DNA of 37,251 nt from IMG/VR virus record IMGVR_UViG_3300013103_000004, positions 1-37,251 of that record. The stretch is one strand, 5' to 3'. The stretch is from a virus. Positions 5,623-15,561 of this stretch are shown piece by piece. The notes beneath the pieces are model-generated. The model was not told where the DNA came from. It saw only the letters and a program-made list of their open reading frames with translations, and did no database searches. The position numbers and the translations under genes were made by a program. Every line of letters begins with the position of its first letter. Within the stretch, counting starts at the first letter, position 1.

Positions 5623-6437
5623 TTTCCTAGCAATTTCTTTAACAGAATAACAACTAGTTGAACAAAATTAAGTTTAGAATAATCTCTTTCTAGAGCCTTT
5701 TCATACAGTCTTCTATATTGGTTCTTTTGTCCGTCCGCTATACTAATTGCTTCCTCTACTTTCGATATTTTCCTATTAGCAGACACTAATTCGGACTGCT
5801 GTTTTTCCAATTTTAATTTTAATTCCTTATTTTCCCTCTTTAATTCCTTGATATTTTGTTCTAATGACTTCGTAAGAGTTTGGCAAGTGTCTAAGGTTTT
5901 ACGAACATTCTCCAAATCTACCCAAGCACCATACATTTCACGAACATCACCTTCGGTGTATTTACCTTTTTCTTTTAAGAATTTGGCTATTTCATTCATA
6001 GGTGGCTCCTCTGGCTTATTATAACTTTTTGGGACTAGAAAACCAATAACATTCGTATACCGATTACTTTCTAATTGGAATATCCTAGATGACCAGTTTT
6101 GAGCCCAGTTTTTAAGTATTCCTTTAGTAGAACCTTTAGCTACAATAGCGATGTGGCCCCACTTATTTGTTGACCACGGTTTCCATACAGCTATCCAACC
6201 CTCTTGGGGGATTAAGTCAGGGGTATTTTCAACTTTCTCAAACACCGTTCCCAAAGGGGCGGGAAAGTTAGACCAGTAACCATAAGCCGAACCAGAACCT
6301 GATGGTGGGGGACTAATTCCAAATACTTCTTTGATGTAAAGTTTACAGACAGAAAGGCATTCACCTTTATATTGTTTATCAGTAGGATAACCCTTTGATT
6401 GACCTAAGTATTTATCTAAGAATTGTTTAAGTGTCAT
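5619..6437 (-). CDS. CHAP-domain endolysin with coiled coil and hydrophobic tail
   Basis: The N-terminal ~135 residues match a CHAP amidase/endopeptidase: catalytic Cys27 in KGECLSVC and His95 in KWGHIAIVAKG, plus the GWIAVWKP strand typical of the fold. After a Pro-rich hinge (residues 138-147) comes a long coiled coil (~185-235, TLTKSLEQNIKELKRENKEL). The last residues (~257-270, NFVQLVVILLKKLL) are hydrophobic/amphipathic. No SH3b or other wall-binding domain is evident. It cleaves host peptidoglycan at lysis; the coil and tail could mediate oligomerisation or membrane association. Confidence 0.85.
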   Translation of the reverse strand: MTLKQFLDKYLGQSKGYPTDKQYKGECLSVCKLYIKEVFGISPPPSGSGSAYGYWSNFPAPLGTVFEKVENTPDLIPQEGWIAVWKPWSTNKWGHIAIVAKGSTKGILKNWAQNWSSRIFQLESNRYTNVIGFLVPKSYNKPEEPPMNEIAKFLKEKGKYTEGDVREMYGAWVDLENVRKTLDTCQTLTKSLEQNIKELKRENKELKLKLEKQQSELVSANRKISKVEEAISIADGQKNQYRRLYEKALERDYSKLNFVQLVVILLKKLLGK

Positions 6438-6462
6438 TTTTTATCTCTTTGACTATATCTTT

Positions 6463-7605
6463 TCATATTAAATAAACAAATGTAAATGTAAAGGAATCGG
6501 GATTTGCCCAAGTGGCAGGAGCTGACTCGGTTATTCCATTAAACGGTGGTTCTGTTTTATCTAGTTCTACTGTGGTAGCCGAGTTAAGAACCGCTAAAAG
6601 CTGGTATCTGGACGCTCCACTTCTTACGGCACTACCCGTCCCGTGTAAACCACTATCTCCACCATCAGTAATTATTGAAGTTATTGGTAAAGAAAAGGAA
6701 TACACCCCAGAACCAAAACTCGTTGTATTCCCAGTTACTATCTTACCAAAGGTAAAACATAGTATCCCTTGTAAATAAAACTTCCCAGTAGCAGTGCCAT
6801 TGCCTAATGAAGGATTGGTTGTTGTAGCAGTCCATTCAGGAGTGTAATTAAAATAATTGGGAAACCCTATCGGACTTGAGGCGTGGGAATAATAATTATC
6901 TGTAATCGTAGCGTCGGCTACTGTGTAGTCTGAACCACCAGTTACGGTAAGAACAGTGTTAGCAACCCCTACAACATAAAAGTATTTATATCCTCCACCT
7001 TGCTTGAGTCTTATTTTATCCCCTTTGGTATAAATTGCAGTTGCACCACTTGGTACGTTAATTGTAGTAGATGAGGCATAAGTCCAAGTATCACTAACAC
7101 TAATCCAACCGTCCCAATTTTTATCAGACTGAACTATATTACTATCTTGTATTGCTTTAGGGGTAACTATTTCATCATCGGCTGTACCAGTATTTATTTT
7201 AGCTCCAGTTGTTTTAAGAGTAGTAACTAAAGCTGATTTATGTGTTCCGTCTTGGTTGTGTTCTACCACACCCCAATCAACCATATCATTCCAATTGTCA
7301 GCAGTCCAAAGTAATTCCACAACCGCCCCTGCACTATGTGCTTGGGCTGTTCCCTCAACTCCCCTAACTGCACTAACGATATTACTTCCACTAACTACAC
7401 CAACGATTGTTTCCTCTAATGCGGAAGTCGAAGACCCATTACTGTCTACTCTATCAATAACTAATGTAACCGCTGTATCGGTGGGTAGGTTTGTTGCCGA
7501 ACTTAGCGGAATGGTTGTAACCGAATCATCAGCCACCCCACCACTTCCTATTTGACCAACCCATCGGCGAGCCAATTTTCTTAATTTGTCTGTATTACTT
7601 GCCAT
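6463..7605 (-). CDS. Second tail fibre/spike-like structural protein (380 aa)
   Basis: A Thr/Ser/Gly/Asn-rich, beta-dominated protein. Residues ~75-115 (AVRGVEGTAQAHSAGAVVEL) contain a motif seen in many phage virion proteins at the tail end of structural operons. The C-terminal ~120 residues (from YTPEWTATTTNP) look like a fibre tip domain. It follows the nozzle gene and precedes lysis, a usual place for a fibre or receptor-binding protein. AAGGAG precedes the ATG. Specific receptor unknown. Confidence 0.65.
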   Translation of the reverse strand: MASNTDKLRKLARRWVGQIGSGGVADDSVTTIPLSSATNLPTDTAVTLVIDRVDSNGSSTSALEETIVGVVSGSNIVSAVRGVEGTAQAHSAGAVVELLWTADNWNDMVDWGVVEHNQDGTHKSALVTTLKTTGAKINTGTADDEIVTPKAIQDSNIVQSDKNWDGWISVSDTWTYASSTTINVPSGATAIYTKGDKIRLKQGGGYKYFYVVGVANTVLTVTGGSDYTVADATITDNYYSHASSPIGFPNYFNYTPEWTATTTNPSLGNGTATGKFYLQGILCFTFGKIVTGNTTSFGSGVYSFSLPITSIITDGGDSGLHGTGSAVRSGASRYQLLAVLNSATTVELDKTEPPFNGITESAPATWANPDSFTFTFVYLI

Positions 7606-7614
7606 AATTTCTCC

Positions 7615-9615
7615 TTATGATACCCAATCAGACGGCACTCGTCTACTAACAAGTGTTCCCCTCGCCTGTAGGGATAAAATTGAATAACTAGTGTCTGCTG
7701 TAGTAGATGACACTTTGAATTGAATTGCATATAGTTTGGCTCGTTTTTTAATAGCCTTTTTTGTAATAGCCTGAGTAAAGGTAGAGGGGGTTTGGGTGTA
7801 ATATACTGCCCACGAACCAGCTCCACCTTTAGAGTTATCGTTTGTAGAAGTCATAAAGAAATCCCCAACCAAATCAGACCCCACGCCTGTGCTGGCACCA
7901 AAATTGTCTATAGTTGTCGAACCGATAGTAGTGAAACTGTTATCTTTACCTATACCTAAAATTTTGAAACTAATCGAACCTTTTGGTCTGCCTAATTCCA
8001 ATACTGCGTCCTTTAGAACTAACATATCTGTTTTGTGTTTAGATACTGGTATAAGGGGGGAGATGTAAGATTGATTAAAAGCCGAACCCAAATCATTGGC
8101 GTAGTTTTCTGATAATTCTATTAACTTCGTCCCTGTCATAGGAACATATAAAAAGTGAGTATTACCCGATGTATCTGTGTAGTCTAAAAATTGCCTAGCA
8201 CCATTATTCCACGACCACGACCAATTCCTCCTTTCCATATCGTAAATTGCAATAGTGTCGTTTCCTGAAGTAGAGTTAGGAACAGAAATAAAAACTTTAG
8301 CGTCGTAATAATAAGCACAAATACTAGATATTTTAGATGAAATTAAATTTCTCCAACTAGGACGGATATTACTTGATAATTCCCGTGTTCTTAGAATACC
8401 GTAATAATTCTTTTCTGGACCTAAAGAAAACCACCCCTTTCTATTAGGGAACATTAAATCATTATCAGTAGCCACTGTCCCTAATATAGACTCTGTCCCA
8501 AACGAACCGATAACTTTAGTAGCTGAAGGTATAGAAAATGAAGTATCCCCTACGGTAGCAGTTGATATGTCTATCTGCCAAATAGCCCCCCTGCCGTCTG
8601 GAGTTTTACACAAAGCAGTCGCTACTCCTGAACCTGAACCAGTTTGATAATGTCTAACAACTATCGGCATTTCTCGACCGCCTTTTTCTAAATTTATCCA
8701 CCCGCCACCATAAAAGTCTGAGAAATTACCTAAATATTGTCCTGTGCCTGAAAAATAAACTTTATATTTACTATCGCTATCATTAGTTGCCCATATTCTA
8801 TTCCCTGACATACACATCGATTTAAACTTAGGAGCACCAGTAGTATTATCTTCTGGAACAACAACATAAGTATTGATATCTAATGAACCATTATCGGTAT
8901 AATTTGTATCTATGGTAGAAGTTAATAATGCCTCGTCCCCCGACTCATCAGAAATATAAAGTTGGTATCTATTAGCATTGGCTACGGAGTCCCAACTCCA
9001 CACCACTTTATCCGTGCTTGAATTCCAGTTATCTCGGTCTTTATTTACACTTATAGAAGCCTCTGTTGAGCCTACCGTTTCACCTACATCGTTTAAGGCG
9101 GTTACTTGTGCATATTGAGTAAATGACCCACTTGATAACCCGACTAAAGAAGCGCTAAGGTTAGCAGGAGCGGATATTTCAGTATATGAGGTTAGATTTG
9201 TCCCGTCATATCTAGCTAAAGTGTCCGTTCCGTTAGCAATATAAAGGTAACCACTTATTTGTAAAAAATAACACTGTAATCCTGCGGTAAAAGTAGCTCC
9301 AGTTACTTCGGTCAAAGCTCCACCGTCGGTAGACTTCCAAACCTTTCCATTACTGATAGTGATAAGTTCTGTTGTTCCGTCTGATTTAACGAATTCACAA
9401 GCTCCGTCTATAGTAGAGGCGTGGTCTTTTCCATAATAAGCTGACCCCCATTTAGTTGTCCAAACTCCGTCTTGGGTTTGTAACATATTATTGCTCTCAA
9501 CCGCAAACTCCGAACTCATTCTAGCCTCATCTATTAAGGTATTAGTCCCGCCTTTGAATTTATCGACGGTTATCTCTATTTTTCGTGGTCGTATTTTACT
9601 TGCTGGTATTTTCAC
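7615..9615 (-). CDS. Tail nozzle-like protein (tail tubular protein B type)
   Basis: A 666-residue protein with repeated short beta motifs (GKVWKSTDGGALTEV, YLYIANGTDTLARYDG, KGWFSLGPEKNYYGI) characteristic of the beta-propeller-rich nozzle of podoviral tails (T7 gp12 or P22 gp10 analogues). A fibronectin-III-like insertion lies at ~155-250 (SAPANLSASLVGLSSG ... ANRYQLYISDESG). Its start overlaps the adaptor gene by 4 bases, the usual pairing of adaptor then nozzle. Forms the distal tube through which DNA exits. Family placement by pattern, not by alignment. Confidence 0.7.
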   Translation of the reverse strand: MKIPASKIRPRKIEITVDKFKGGTNTLIDEARMSSEFAVESNNMLQTQDGVWTTKWGSAYYGKDHASTIDGACEFVKSDGTTELITISNGKVWKSTDGGALTEVTGATFTAGLQCYFLQISGYLYIANGTDTLARYDGTNLTSYTEISAPANLSASLVGLSSGSFTQYAQVTALNDVGETVGSTEASISVNKDRDNWNSSTDKVVWSWDSVANANRYQLYISDESGDEALLTSTIDTNYTDNGSLDINTYVVVPEDNTTGAPKFKSMCMSGNRIWATNDSDSKYKVYFSGTGQYLGNFSDFYGGGWINLEKGGREMPIVVRHYQTGSGSGVATALCKTPDGRGAIWQIDISTATVGDTSFSIPSATKVIGSFGTESILGTVATDNDLMFPNRKGWFSLGPEKNYYGILRTRELSSNIRPSWRNLISSKISSICAYYYDAKVFISVPNSTSGNDTIAIYDMERRNWSWSWNNGARQFLDYTDTSGNTHFLYVPMTGTKLIELSENYANDLGSAFNQSYISPLIPVSKHKTDMLVLKDAVLELGRPKGSISFKILGIGKDNSFTTIGSTTIDNFGASTGVGSDLVGDFFMTSTNDNSKGGAGSWAVYYTQTPSTFTQAITKKAIKKRAKLYAIQFKVSSTTADTSYSILSLQARGTLVSRRVPSDWVS

Positions 9616-10277
9616 GAACCAAACCCCTCCTCTTCAGAAGTATTAAGTGTATCTTGAAACCAAGGTGGCATTATATTCATAGTCTTCATTCCTTCCATTT
9701 TCTGTGAGGCAATCGAAGCAGAAGTAATATCTCCCTCATCTCGTCTAAGTTCTGATAAAGCATAAAAGACTGCAAACATTGGGTCTGACATCTCAAAGGT
9801 ATCTGAACCCGAACTTAATTTAGTTGCCTTTTTGTAATATGAATAATGGATATCGTATCCGCCCGTAATTGTGAGATTGGGGTTAATTTCCAAAGTCGTA
9901 GTTGTAAACCAACAAACATAATCGGTTGAGTTTTCATATAACTGTTTTTCTTCTTGTTTAATTACTCTAAGGGCGGTTTTTGATGTTCCACTCCCTAGCC
10001 ACACATAACCTGAAGCGGCGAATTTGAAATCACTTGGTAAATCGTAAGCAAATGTAGAAGACGCTGTAGTTTTATCTCCGTCTGAGGCGTCTTCTAGTTT
10101 TACAAATAACTCATTCCACAATACACCTTCTTCGGTTTCCCATAGATTTATGGCTATATTTATAAGAGAAGTCCAATAAGTGTAATCGCTATCTCCACTT
10201 GTAGGAGGTGAATTATCCCCCTCGTAGATAGAGTTTATGTAACTTATGGCGTCGTCTAGTGTATTTATTATTGACAT
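9612..10277 (-). CDS. Head-tail adaptor-like protein (tail tubular protein A type)
   Basis: A 221-residue protein with an N-terminal helix pair (TLDDAISYINSIY, WTSLINIAINLWETEEGVLW), a beta-rich middle (TFAYDLPSDFKFAASGYVWL) and a C-terminal helix (MFAVFYALSELRRDEGD). This helical-bundle-plus-beta pattern and its place next to the nozzle fit the podoviral adaptor that binds the portal ring. The start codon lies in an AAAAAACT-ATG context without Shine-Dalgarno, 13 nt after the U-run of a leader terminator. Confidence 0.7.
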   Translation of the reverse strand: MSIINTLDDAISYINSIYEGDNSPPTSGDSDYTYWTSLINIAINLWETEEGVLWNELFVKLEDASDGDKTTASSTFAYDLPSDFKFAASGYVWLGSGTSKTALRVIKQEEKQLYENSTDYVCWFTTTTLEINPNLTITGGYDIHYSYYKKATKLSSGSDTFEMSDPMFAVFYALSELRRDEGDITSASIASQKMEGMKTMNIMPPWFQDTLNTSEEEGFGS

Positions 10278-10290
10278 AGTTTTTTGACAT

Positions 10291-10320
10291 TAAAAAAGAC
10301 CGTCAAAACCGACGGCCTGT
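10291..10320 (-). terminator. Leader terminator before the adaptor gene
   Basis: Read leftward: GGCCGTC, a GGTTTT loop, then GACGGTC and TTTTTT. It is a 7-bp stem with one G.U and a six-U tract, placed between the promoter at 10351-10359 and the adaptor start at 10277. An upstream AAAAAGAC in the leader can pair with the GTCTTTTT end, so an alternative (anti-terminator) fold is possible. Confidence 0.75.
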
Positions 10321-10350
10321 ATCAATAGTCTTTTTGATAATTGGTAACTT

Positions 10351-10359
10351 AGTATAACA
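10351..10359 (-). promoter_or_regulatory. Extended -10 promoter for the adaptor-nozzle-fibre-lysis block
   Basis: TGT-TATACT on the minus strand, just downstream of the stop of the 1313-residue gene. No -35 at the right distance is seen; TTGACA at 10364-10369 is only 7 bp away and cannot serve. Transcription would begin near 10344 and meet the terminator at 10291-10320 after about 45 nt. Confidence 0.55.
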
Positions 10360-10360
10360 T

Positions 10361-13300
10361 TCATGTCAAGAACCCCCCTTTTGATACTTTCATTGTAGGT
10401 AATTTAGCTACCCTAATCTTTCTTACTTTTTGGGGTTGTTTGATTTTGATAGCTTTGTATAGTTTCTTATCCCTAACAATTTTAGAACTTGGGGCTTTAG
10501 TTAGTTTCAAAGGCTTTAATTTACTAGAACTCAATTTAGGCATTTTAACTTTAGATATTGTTATTTTTCGCCTAGTTATCCTTATTTTTCGTCCTTTTCC
10601 CCCATAAGACTTAATCTTTCCCCCGCTATTATATTTACTAACACTAACACCCATTTCACGCAATTTCTTAACTACACTTTTAGTTAATACTTTAGCCTCA
10701 AGCATTTTGTTTACCGTATCATTAAACTCTTTACCTTTAAGGCCTTTTAATTTACTACTCGCCCACTTAGCCCTTTCATCAACTGTTTGACCCCCACCTG
10801 ATTTATAAGTGTCTAATTGAGCATTAAATGCCATTTCTGGGCGACTTTCCTCCATCTTAGCAAGCATATCTTTAGCCAAGTTTAATTTCTGTTGATTGTC
10901 GGCAATATCATATTGGCGGTCATATTCATCATATTCACTTCTAGCTTCATAAGGTAGCGTTTTAGCTTTTTTCTTATACCTACTTAAATCTGATGCCGTT
11001 TCCTTATAAACTGCGTTAAATGTCTCTTGGTCTTGGGGAATAGTTTGGTCAACACTACTATTGATTGGTTCTACCTCTTTAATTTTTATTTTTCCTCGAA
11101 GGGCGTCAATCCTTTTTTTAGCAACCTTCTCAGTAATTTTCCCAGTTAATCTAAGTTTATTAACCGACTTTATCTTACCCTGAATACTTTTAGTTTTAGC
11201 CTTTGCATAATACTGGTTGGTTTCCTTTTGTTTAGCTACTTGCTCTGGTCCAAATTGCTGGACTTTAATTCCTGGATAAGTTCTTAGGGCTGCTTGTATT
11301 GGCGTTAATGTTCTACCGTAAAAGTCTTCCTTACCCTGTAGAGACTTGCTTAAATCAATAAGGTTATTCGCAATGGGGATGTTATATTGTCTGCCAAGAT
11401 ACCTTAATCTATTTATATTTCTTTCTCCAGTAGTGAGTGTTGAACCTGTATATTTATTAGAATTGGGGTCGGCTATAGATTTACCTCTGAAATCAGTATC
11501 CGCCATAATAGACAAGAATGGTCCTATATCGGGAGAAGAACCTAACGTCTTTTTGCTTGGGGTTTCAAACGGCATATAATCTGAAATAGTTGAAGAAGTC
11601 GAAGATTGTCCTGGTCCGGGATAAGTGTAAACCCCTAATAACCTAGAGGCATTAACTTCTCCCCAAGGTGTCTGGACTGCCATAGAAATATTAGTAAACG
11701 GAACTTTAGGACTGCCCAACCTCGCCTCTCTTACCTTTTGGTCTTCTTTGCTTTCTCCTGAAAGCCTACTCATAATGTTTGTGAGAAGTTTCCACGCTAT
11801 GACCGTCCCTATAACTCTCGCAGGTCTATCTATCATTGCATTTTTTGCCATTCTAACAAAATCACCCTTAAATCTAACAAAGGGGTTTCCAAATACCGGT
11901 AACTTAGCCCCGATATCATACAACCAACCAACTGTTCGATAATTTTGAAAACCACGATATGCCCTATCGATAGCCTCTTTATAAGACAGCCCCCTATCAA
12001 GCCAAGTTTTCACCGAAGCCACCTTAGCGACATCATCTACTGTCCCATATCCTTTCTCTATAGCATTGAGTATTTTCTTGGCATTACTTTCACCATATTC
12101 TAGTTTAATTTTTTTGGCAAAATCCGTTAAATCAGCCTTAAACACATCAGAACCCAAGATACCGTCTTTAACTAGTCTTCTATAAAGCTCTGATTGTTGA
12201 TTAACCTGTTGTTTCGCCCACTTTTGGTTTTTGGCAAAAGTTATCGGATTTATTCCATTAAACCACGCAAAAACATAATTGCTAGTTTTATTTCCCAACC
12301 TTACTGCGGGATTAAATATGGTAAATATCTTTTTATATGTCCTCCTTACGGGATTTCTATCGTAAATCTTTAATAAATCATTAACTCGGTTGGCAAAATC
12401 GTTGGTGAAATGAAGCCCAGATATATCATCCATTACATCTTTTCTAACCCACTTACCTGCCAATTCTCCATATGCTTTGTGGTCTGATAATTGCTCAAAT
12501 CCTGGTTTGGCAACATCTGATACCAACTCGGTTTTTCCTAACCAATCAAACATCTTATGAACCTCATCATTAAAAAGTGTCTGTTGAAGCCTTTTAGCCA
12601 TTAAGTAGGACGGGTCTTTTATAGAATTAGCCTGTTTCCAATCATCTATATCCTTGCGTTTAATAAACGAAGATAAATCAAATCTCTTTCTTGTCTGTTT
12701 TAAGAAGTCCGCCACTTCTGGGGGTAGGTCGTATTGCTCGTATGCACGGGCTATATATTTACCCCCTTTATTTTTCTCCCAAAGTTCCTTACTAATAAAG
12801 CCATTTTTGTAATTTGTATCATTTATAAAGTCCGATAGTGTCGAGAAGAATTTAAATGCCTTCAATTCTTTTTCGTTTAAGTCTGCTAATTTGACTTTTT
12901 TACCAGCTAACTCTGTGTCCATTACTGACCATATCTTTTCTAAGCTTTTCTTGTTGTTGTCAACCAGTCCAGCACCATAAATTTGAGAATCGTAAGCCAA
13001 TTTACTAGCATAGTTTGTTCCTCCAATAAACTTACCTAACCTACCTACTGTTTTATCTGTCTTACCCAATTCTCCTAAAAATCCCTGAGCCAATCTCGAT
13101 ATATTTCTAACAACCTTGTTTTTGCTTGTAACACCTTTTTCAACAGTATCGCTTACTGCTTTTTCCGCCTTTCTTAGACTATTTCCAATAAAACCTACAC
13201 CTTCTTTTGTGCCTGTTTGAAATGTTTCACCTTTAGGGGTTACTGTCCCATATATAGTTTGCTCTATAGCCTTGAGTTTATCTTTGGGATATTTTATTTT

Positions 13301-14302
13301 GGCCGAAGAAATCTTAATCGGTTGAGTAAGGTCTATCTTTCCACCCATTTTCTGTTGAATTGGTAGGTTTTTATACTTTTGAACCACATCACCTATTGTT
13401 TTTTTGATAACTGGACTCATCTTTGCGACATCTCCAATAGAGTCAACACCAGCGAAACCTATATTTGTTACTAGATTTTCTACAAACTCTCTTTTCATTG
13501 CGTCTGTCCATTTCTCCTTATCGCTACTGTTTAATGTTGCCCAAACTGGTGTTTCTACCATTGTTTCAATAACGGCACTCTTGAATAACTTCTTGCCTGC
13601 TACATCCGCCCATTTTTTAATTGATTGCTTTAGAGTATCTGCGGTCAAGGATACATTTAATGATTTGTTTGTTAGTGGTTTAAGTGCGGGGATATAATTA
13701 GCTAAGCTATTTACTAAAGAATTAGTCAATCGTGTTGTTCCTGCATTAGCCAAGCCTTGACCAAAACCTTGTTTGAAAACCGTAGCGTTATTTTGAGTAA
13801 GGGGTTTTTTGTTTATGACATTAGACCCCATATTAAGAGCTGTGTTAAAAACCCCACCACCTAAAGCTGAGGTTAGAGCAATATTTGGTTTCGCTAATCC
13901 ATATGCTGTCATACCTGCCGACAATGAGTGTTTTATATCTTGCCAAGGTTTGTAGTTTGTGGGTAGTTGCGATTGAGTATTATCTACCTTGTGTCTAAGC
14001 GCTACAGCAGGAGATGAGTATTCATATAAGTTTAATAAACTTTTACCTTGTTTTAATCTATTAAGAGTAGGTTTAACTAAATCTTGTGTTTGGCGTTGGA
14101 AATTAGCTAGATTTTGTCCAGTTTTAGACGACCAAAAGTTATCCCCTTTGTTATAAGTAGGATTAAGAGTTTGTGAGAAACTTTTAAGGTTTTTAGTTTT
14201 ATCAGCGATATTAACTAAAGGTGCGAACCTACCACCACGAACCCAACCCTCATCGTCCATTGTTTTGTTAAAGATAGATTTTATCTTGGATAGTAAATCC
14301 AT
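10361..14302 (-). CDS. Giant internal virion / DNA-ejection protein (1313 aa)
   Basis: The largest gene of the window. The N-terminal half is helical with small hydrophobic stretches (AGMTAYGLAKPNIALTSALG around residue 130). Around residues 660-860 it has an IFNPAVRLGNKTSNYVFAWF segment resembling the NPAxxxRN motif of large polyvalent/ejection proteins, and FGNPFVRFKGDFVRM. The last ~90 residues are extremely basic and Ser/Lys-rich (GKGRKIRITRRKITISKVKM), probably binding packaged DNA. Position between structural genes suggests an internal protein injected with the genome. No muralytic motif was recognised. Confidence 0.65.
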   Translation of the reverse strand: MDLLSKIKSIFNKTMDDEGWVRGGRFAPLVNIADKTKNLKSFSQTLNPTYNKGDNFWSSKTGQNLANFQRQTQDLVKPTLNRLKQGKSLLNLYEYSSPAVALRHKVDNTQSQLPTNYKPWQDIKHSLSAGMTAYGLAKPNIALTSALGGGVFNTALNMGSNVINKKPLTQNNATVFKQGFGQGLANAGTTRLTNSLVNSLANYIPALKPLTNKSLNVSLTADTLKQSIKKWADVAGKKLFKSAVIETMVETPVWATLNSSDKEKWTDAMKREFVENLVTNIGFAGVDSIGDVAKMSPVIKKTIGDVVQKYKNLPIQQKMGGKIDLTQPIKISSAKIKYPKDKLKAIEQTIYGTVTPKGETFQTGTKEGVGFIGNSLRKAEKAVSDTVEKGVTSKNKVVRNISRLAQGFLGELGKTDKTVGRLGKFIGGTNYASKLAYDSQIYGAGLVDNNKKSLEKIWSVMDTELAGKKVKLADLNEKELKAFKFFSTLSDFINDTNYKNGFISKELWEKNKGGKYIARAYEQYDLPPEVADFLKQTRKRFDLSSFIKRKDIDDWKQANSIKDPSYLMAKRLQQTLFNDEVHKMFDWLGKTELVSDVAKPGFEQLSDHKAYGELAGKWVRKDVMDDISGLHFTNDFANRVNDLLKIYDRNPVRRTYKKIFTIFNPAVRLGNKTSNYVFAWFNGINPITFAKNQKWAKQQVNQQSELYRRLVKDGILGSDVFKADLTDFAKKIKLEYGESNAKKILNAIEKGYGTVDDVAKVASVKTWLDRGLSYKEAIDRAYRGFQNYRTVGWLYDIGAKLPVFGNPFVRFKGDFVRMAKNAMIDRPARVIGTVIAWKLLTNIMSRLSGESKEDQKVREARLGSPKVPFTNISMAVQTPWGEVNASRLLGVYTYPGPGQSSTSSTISDYMPFETPSKKTLGSSPDIGPFLSIMADTDFRGKSIADPNSNKYTGSTLTTGERNINRLRYLGRQYNIPIANNLIDLSKSLQGKEDFYGRTLTPIQAALRTYPGIKVQQFGPEQVAKQKETNQYYAKAKTKSIQGKIKSVNKLRLTGKITEKVAKKRIDALRGKIKIKEVEPINSSVDQTIPQDQETFNAVYKETASDLSRYKKKAKTLPYEARSEYDEYDRQYDIADNQQKLNLAKDMLAKMEESRPEMAFNAQLDTYKSGGGQTVDERAKWASSKLKGLKGKEFNDTVNKMLEAKVLTKSVVKKLREMGVSVSKYNSGGKIKSYGGKGRKIRITRRKITISKVKMPKLSSSKLKPLKLTKAPSSKIVRDKKLYKAIKIKQPQKVRKIRVAKLPTMKVSKGGFLT

Positions 14303-14312
14303 TTAACCTCCT

Positions 14313-15560
14313 TTAACTGATAACATTTCCGAAGATGTCTTTTTCTTTCGTATTGGCGTTACCGTAGTAAACTGGTAATGTATAATTCCCTCCTGATATT
14401 TGAGGAGTGCCTTGGAATACTTGACCTTGCGGAAGATTAGCCTTAAATCCTGCTACACCTTGCATATTTTGTCTCAATTCAGCAAGATTTTTAGAATTTC
14501 CAATTGCCCACTGGTCTAACATCGACCTTCTATTTGAAGCCTCTTGGTCTATAGCATTTAATCTCTGTAATGCTTGATTTAGTAAGGTTTGGGATAGTGC
14601 GGCTAAATCCTTTCCCCTACCTACACCAGCCTGACCTATTTGACTTCTAATAGCATTTTGTTGTTCGTTGAACCAATTACCTAATTCAAGAACTTTGTTG
14701 TCCCTTTCAGTCGCAAGATTTCTTGTTTCTTGGTCGTAGATAGTTTTAAGGTTTGTTTCTCTTCGTCCTATCTCGCCTAATTGGTCTGCGGTTTGGGACA
14801 TAATATCCCCTCTCGCTTTACTTCCTAATTTCGTTAAAGCATAGGAGTATTGATTAGCGGCGGAACTATCACCAGCACCTCTCGAACCTAAATAGACATT
14901 CCCTGACATAAACATATTTCGTATGTTTGAAGCCATATCTTTTAAGTTTCTTGATTGGTTCTTTTCTAACGAAGCTCTTTCACCCTCTAGGTTAGTCAAA
15001 CCAGTATCTCTTTCAACTCCCAAATTACCCACACCAGTATTGTATTGGTTTTGGATAATCCCTTCTTGAGCTGATTTTTGTCCAGGCAAACCTTGATTCA
15101 ACATATTGTTTAGTTGCCCTATGTAAGAGTCCCAACCCGAATTTATATCGTTTCGCATTTGTGCAGAGTAATCAACACCGCCACCTCCACCAGGACCTCC
15201 AGTAGCGTTGTAATCGGCTCTCATAGCATTAACATCAGTCCACCCTCTATCTCTATATGCCTGTTCATTAAATCCGCCACCCGAATTACTTGGTGGAATA
15301 CTTGAATTAAAGTCTGTATTCTGTTGTGTAGTTGGGGATTGAGCATAAGTCGCTCTTCCACCCGTATACCTTGTTGGTCCACCAGCTATCCATTCACTTA
15401 TACCACCTTCTGGCTTACCCAATTGTTGTCCCAACCACTCAACGCTATTGCCTAATGTTTGTCGAATTGGCGACTGCCTCATCGTTTGACTTCTAATTTT
15501 CTCTCTAGCAAGCTGTGCGGTGCTTTTTAAGTTTGGCCATACATTAGCTAAGGAAAACAT
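14313..15560 (-). CDS. Gly-rich/coiled-coil internal structural protein (415 aa)
   Basis: The N-terminus is a basic helix (ANVWPNLKSTAQLAREKIRS). Residues ~65-130 are a disordered Gly/Ser/Thr/Asn-rich linker with a pure Gly run (GGPGGGGG). The C-terminal 270 residues form long helices rich in Gln, Asn and Glu (NNMLNQGLPGQKSAQEGIIQ, LTNLEGERASLEKNQ). This is typical of minor capsid or ejection proteins. It is encoded right upstream of the 1313-residue protein and is probably its partner. Confidence 0.6.
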   Translation of the reverse strand: MFSLANVWPNLKSTAQLAREKIRSQTMRQSPIRQTLGNSVEWLGQQLGKPEGGISEWIAGGPTRYTGGRATYAQSPTTQQNTDFNSSIPPSNSGGGFNEQAYRDRGWTDVNAMRADYNATGGPGGGGGVDYSAQMRNDINSGWDSYIGQLNNMLNQGLPGQKSAQEGIIQNQYNTGVGNLGVERDTGLTNLEGERASLEKNQSRNLKDMASNIRNMFMSGNVYLGSRGAGDSSAANQYSYALTKLGSKARGDIMSQTADQLGEIGRRETNLKTIYDQETRNLATERDNKVLELGNWFNEQQNAIRSQIGQAGVGRGKDLAALSQTLLNQALQRLNAIDQEASNRRSMLDQWAIGNSKNLAELRQNMQGVAGFKANLPQGQVFQGTPQISGGNYTLPVYYGNANTKEKDIFGNVIS

Positions 15561-15561
15561 A

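Noticed and set aside
7581-7826. 81-codon minus frame inside the nozzle gene end
   Set aside because: Overlaps the nozzle gene in another frame, with low-complexity composition and no ribosome site.
10364-10369. TTGACA as -35 for the promoter at 10351
   Set aside because: The spacer is only 7 bp; the TG-extended -10 is the more credible signal.
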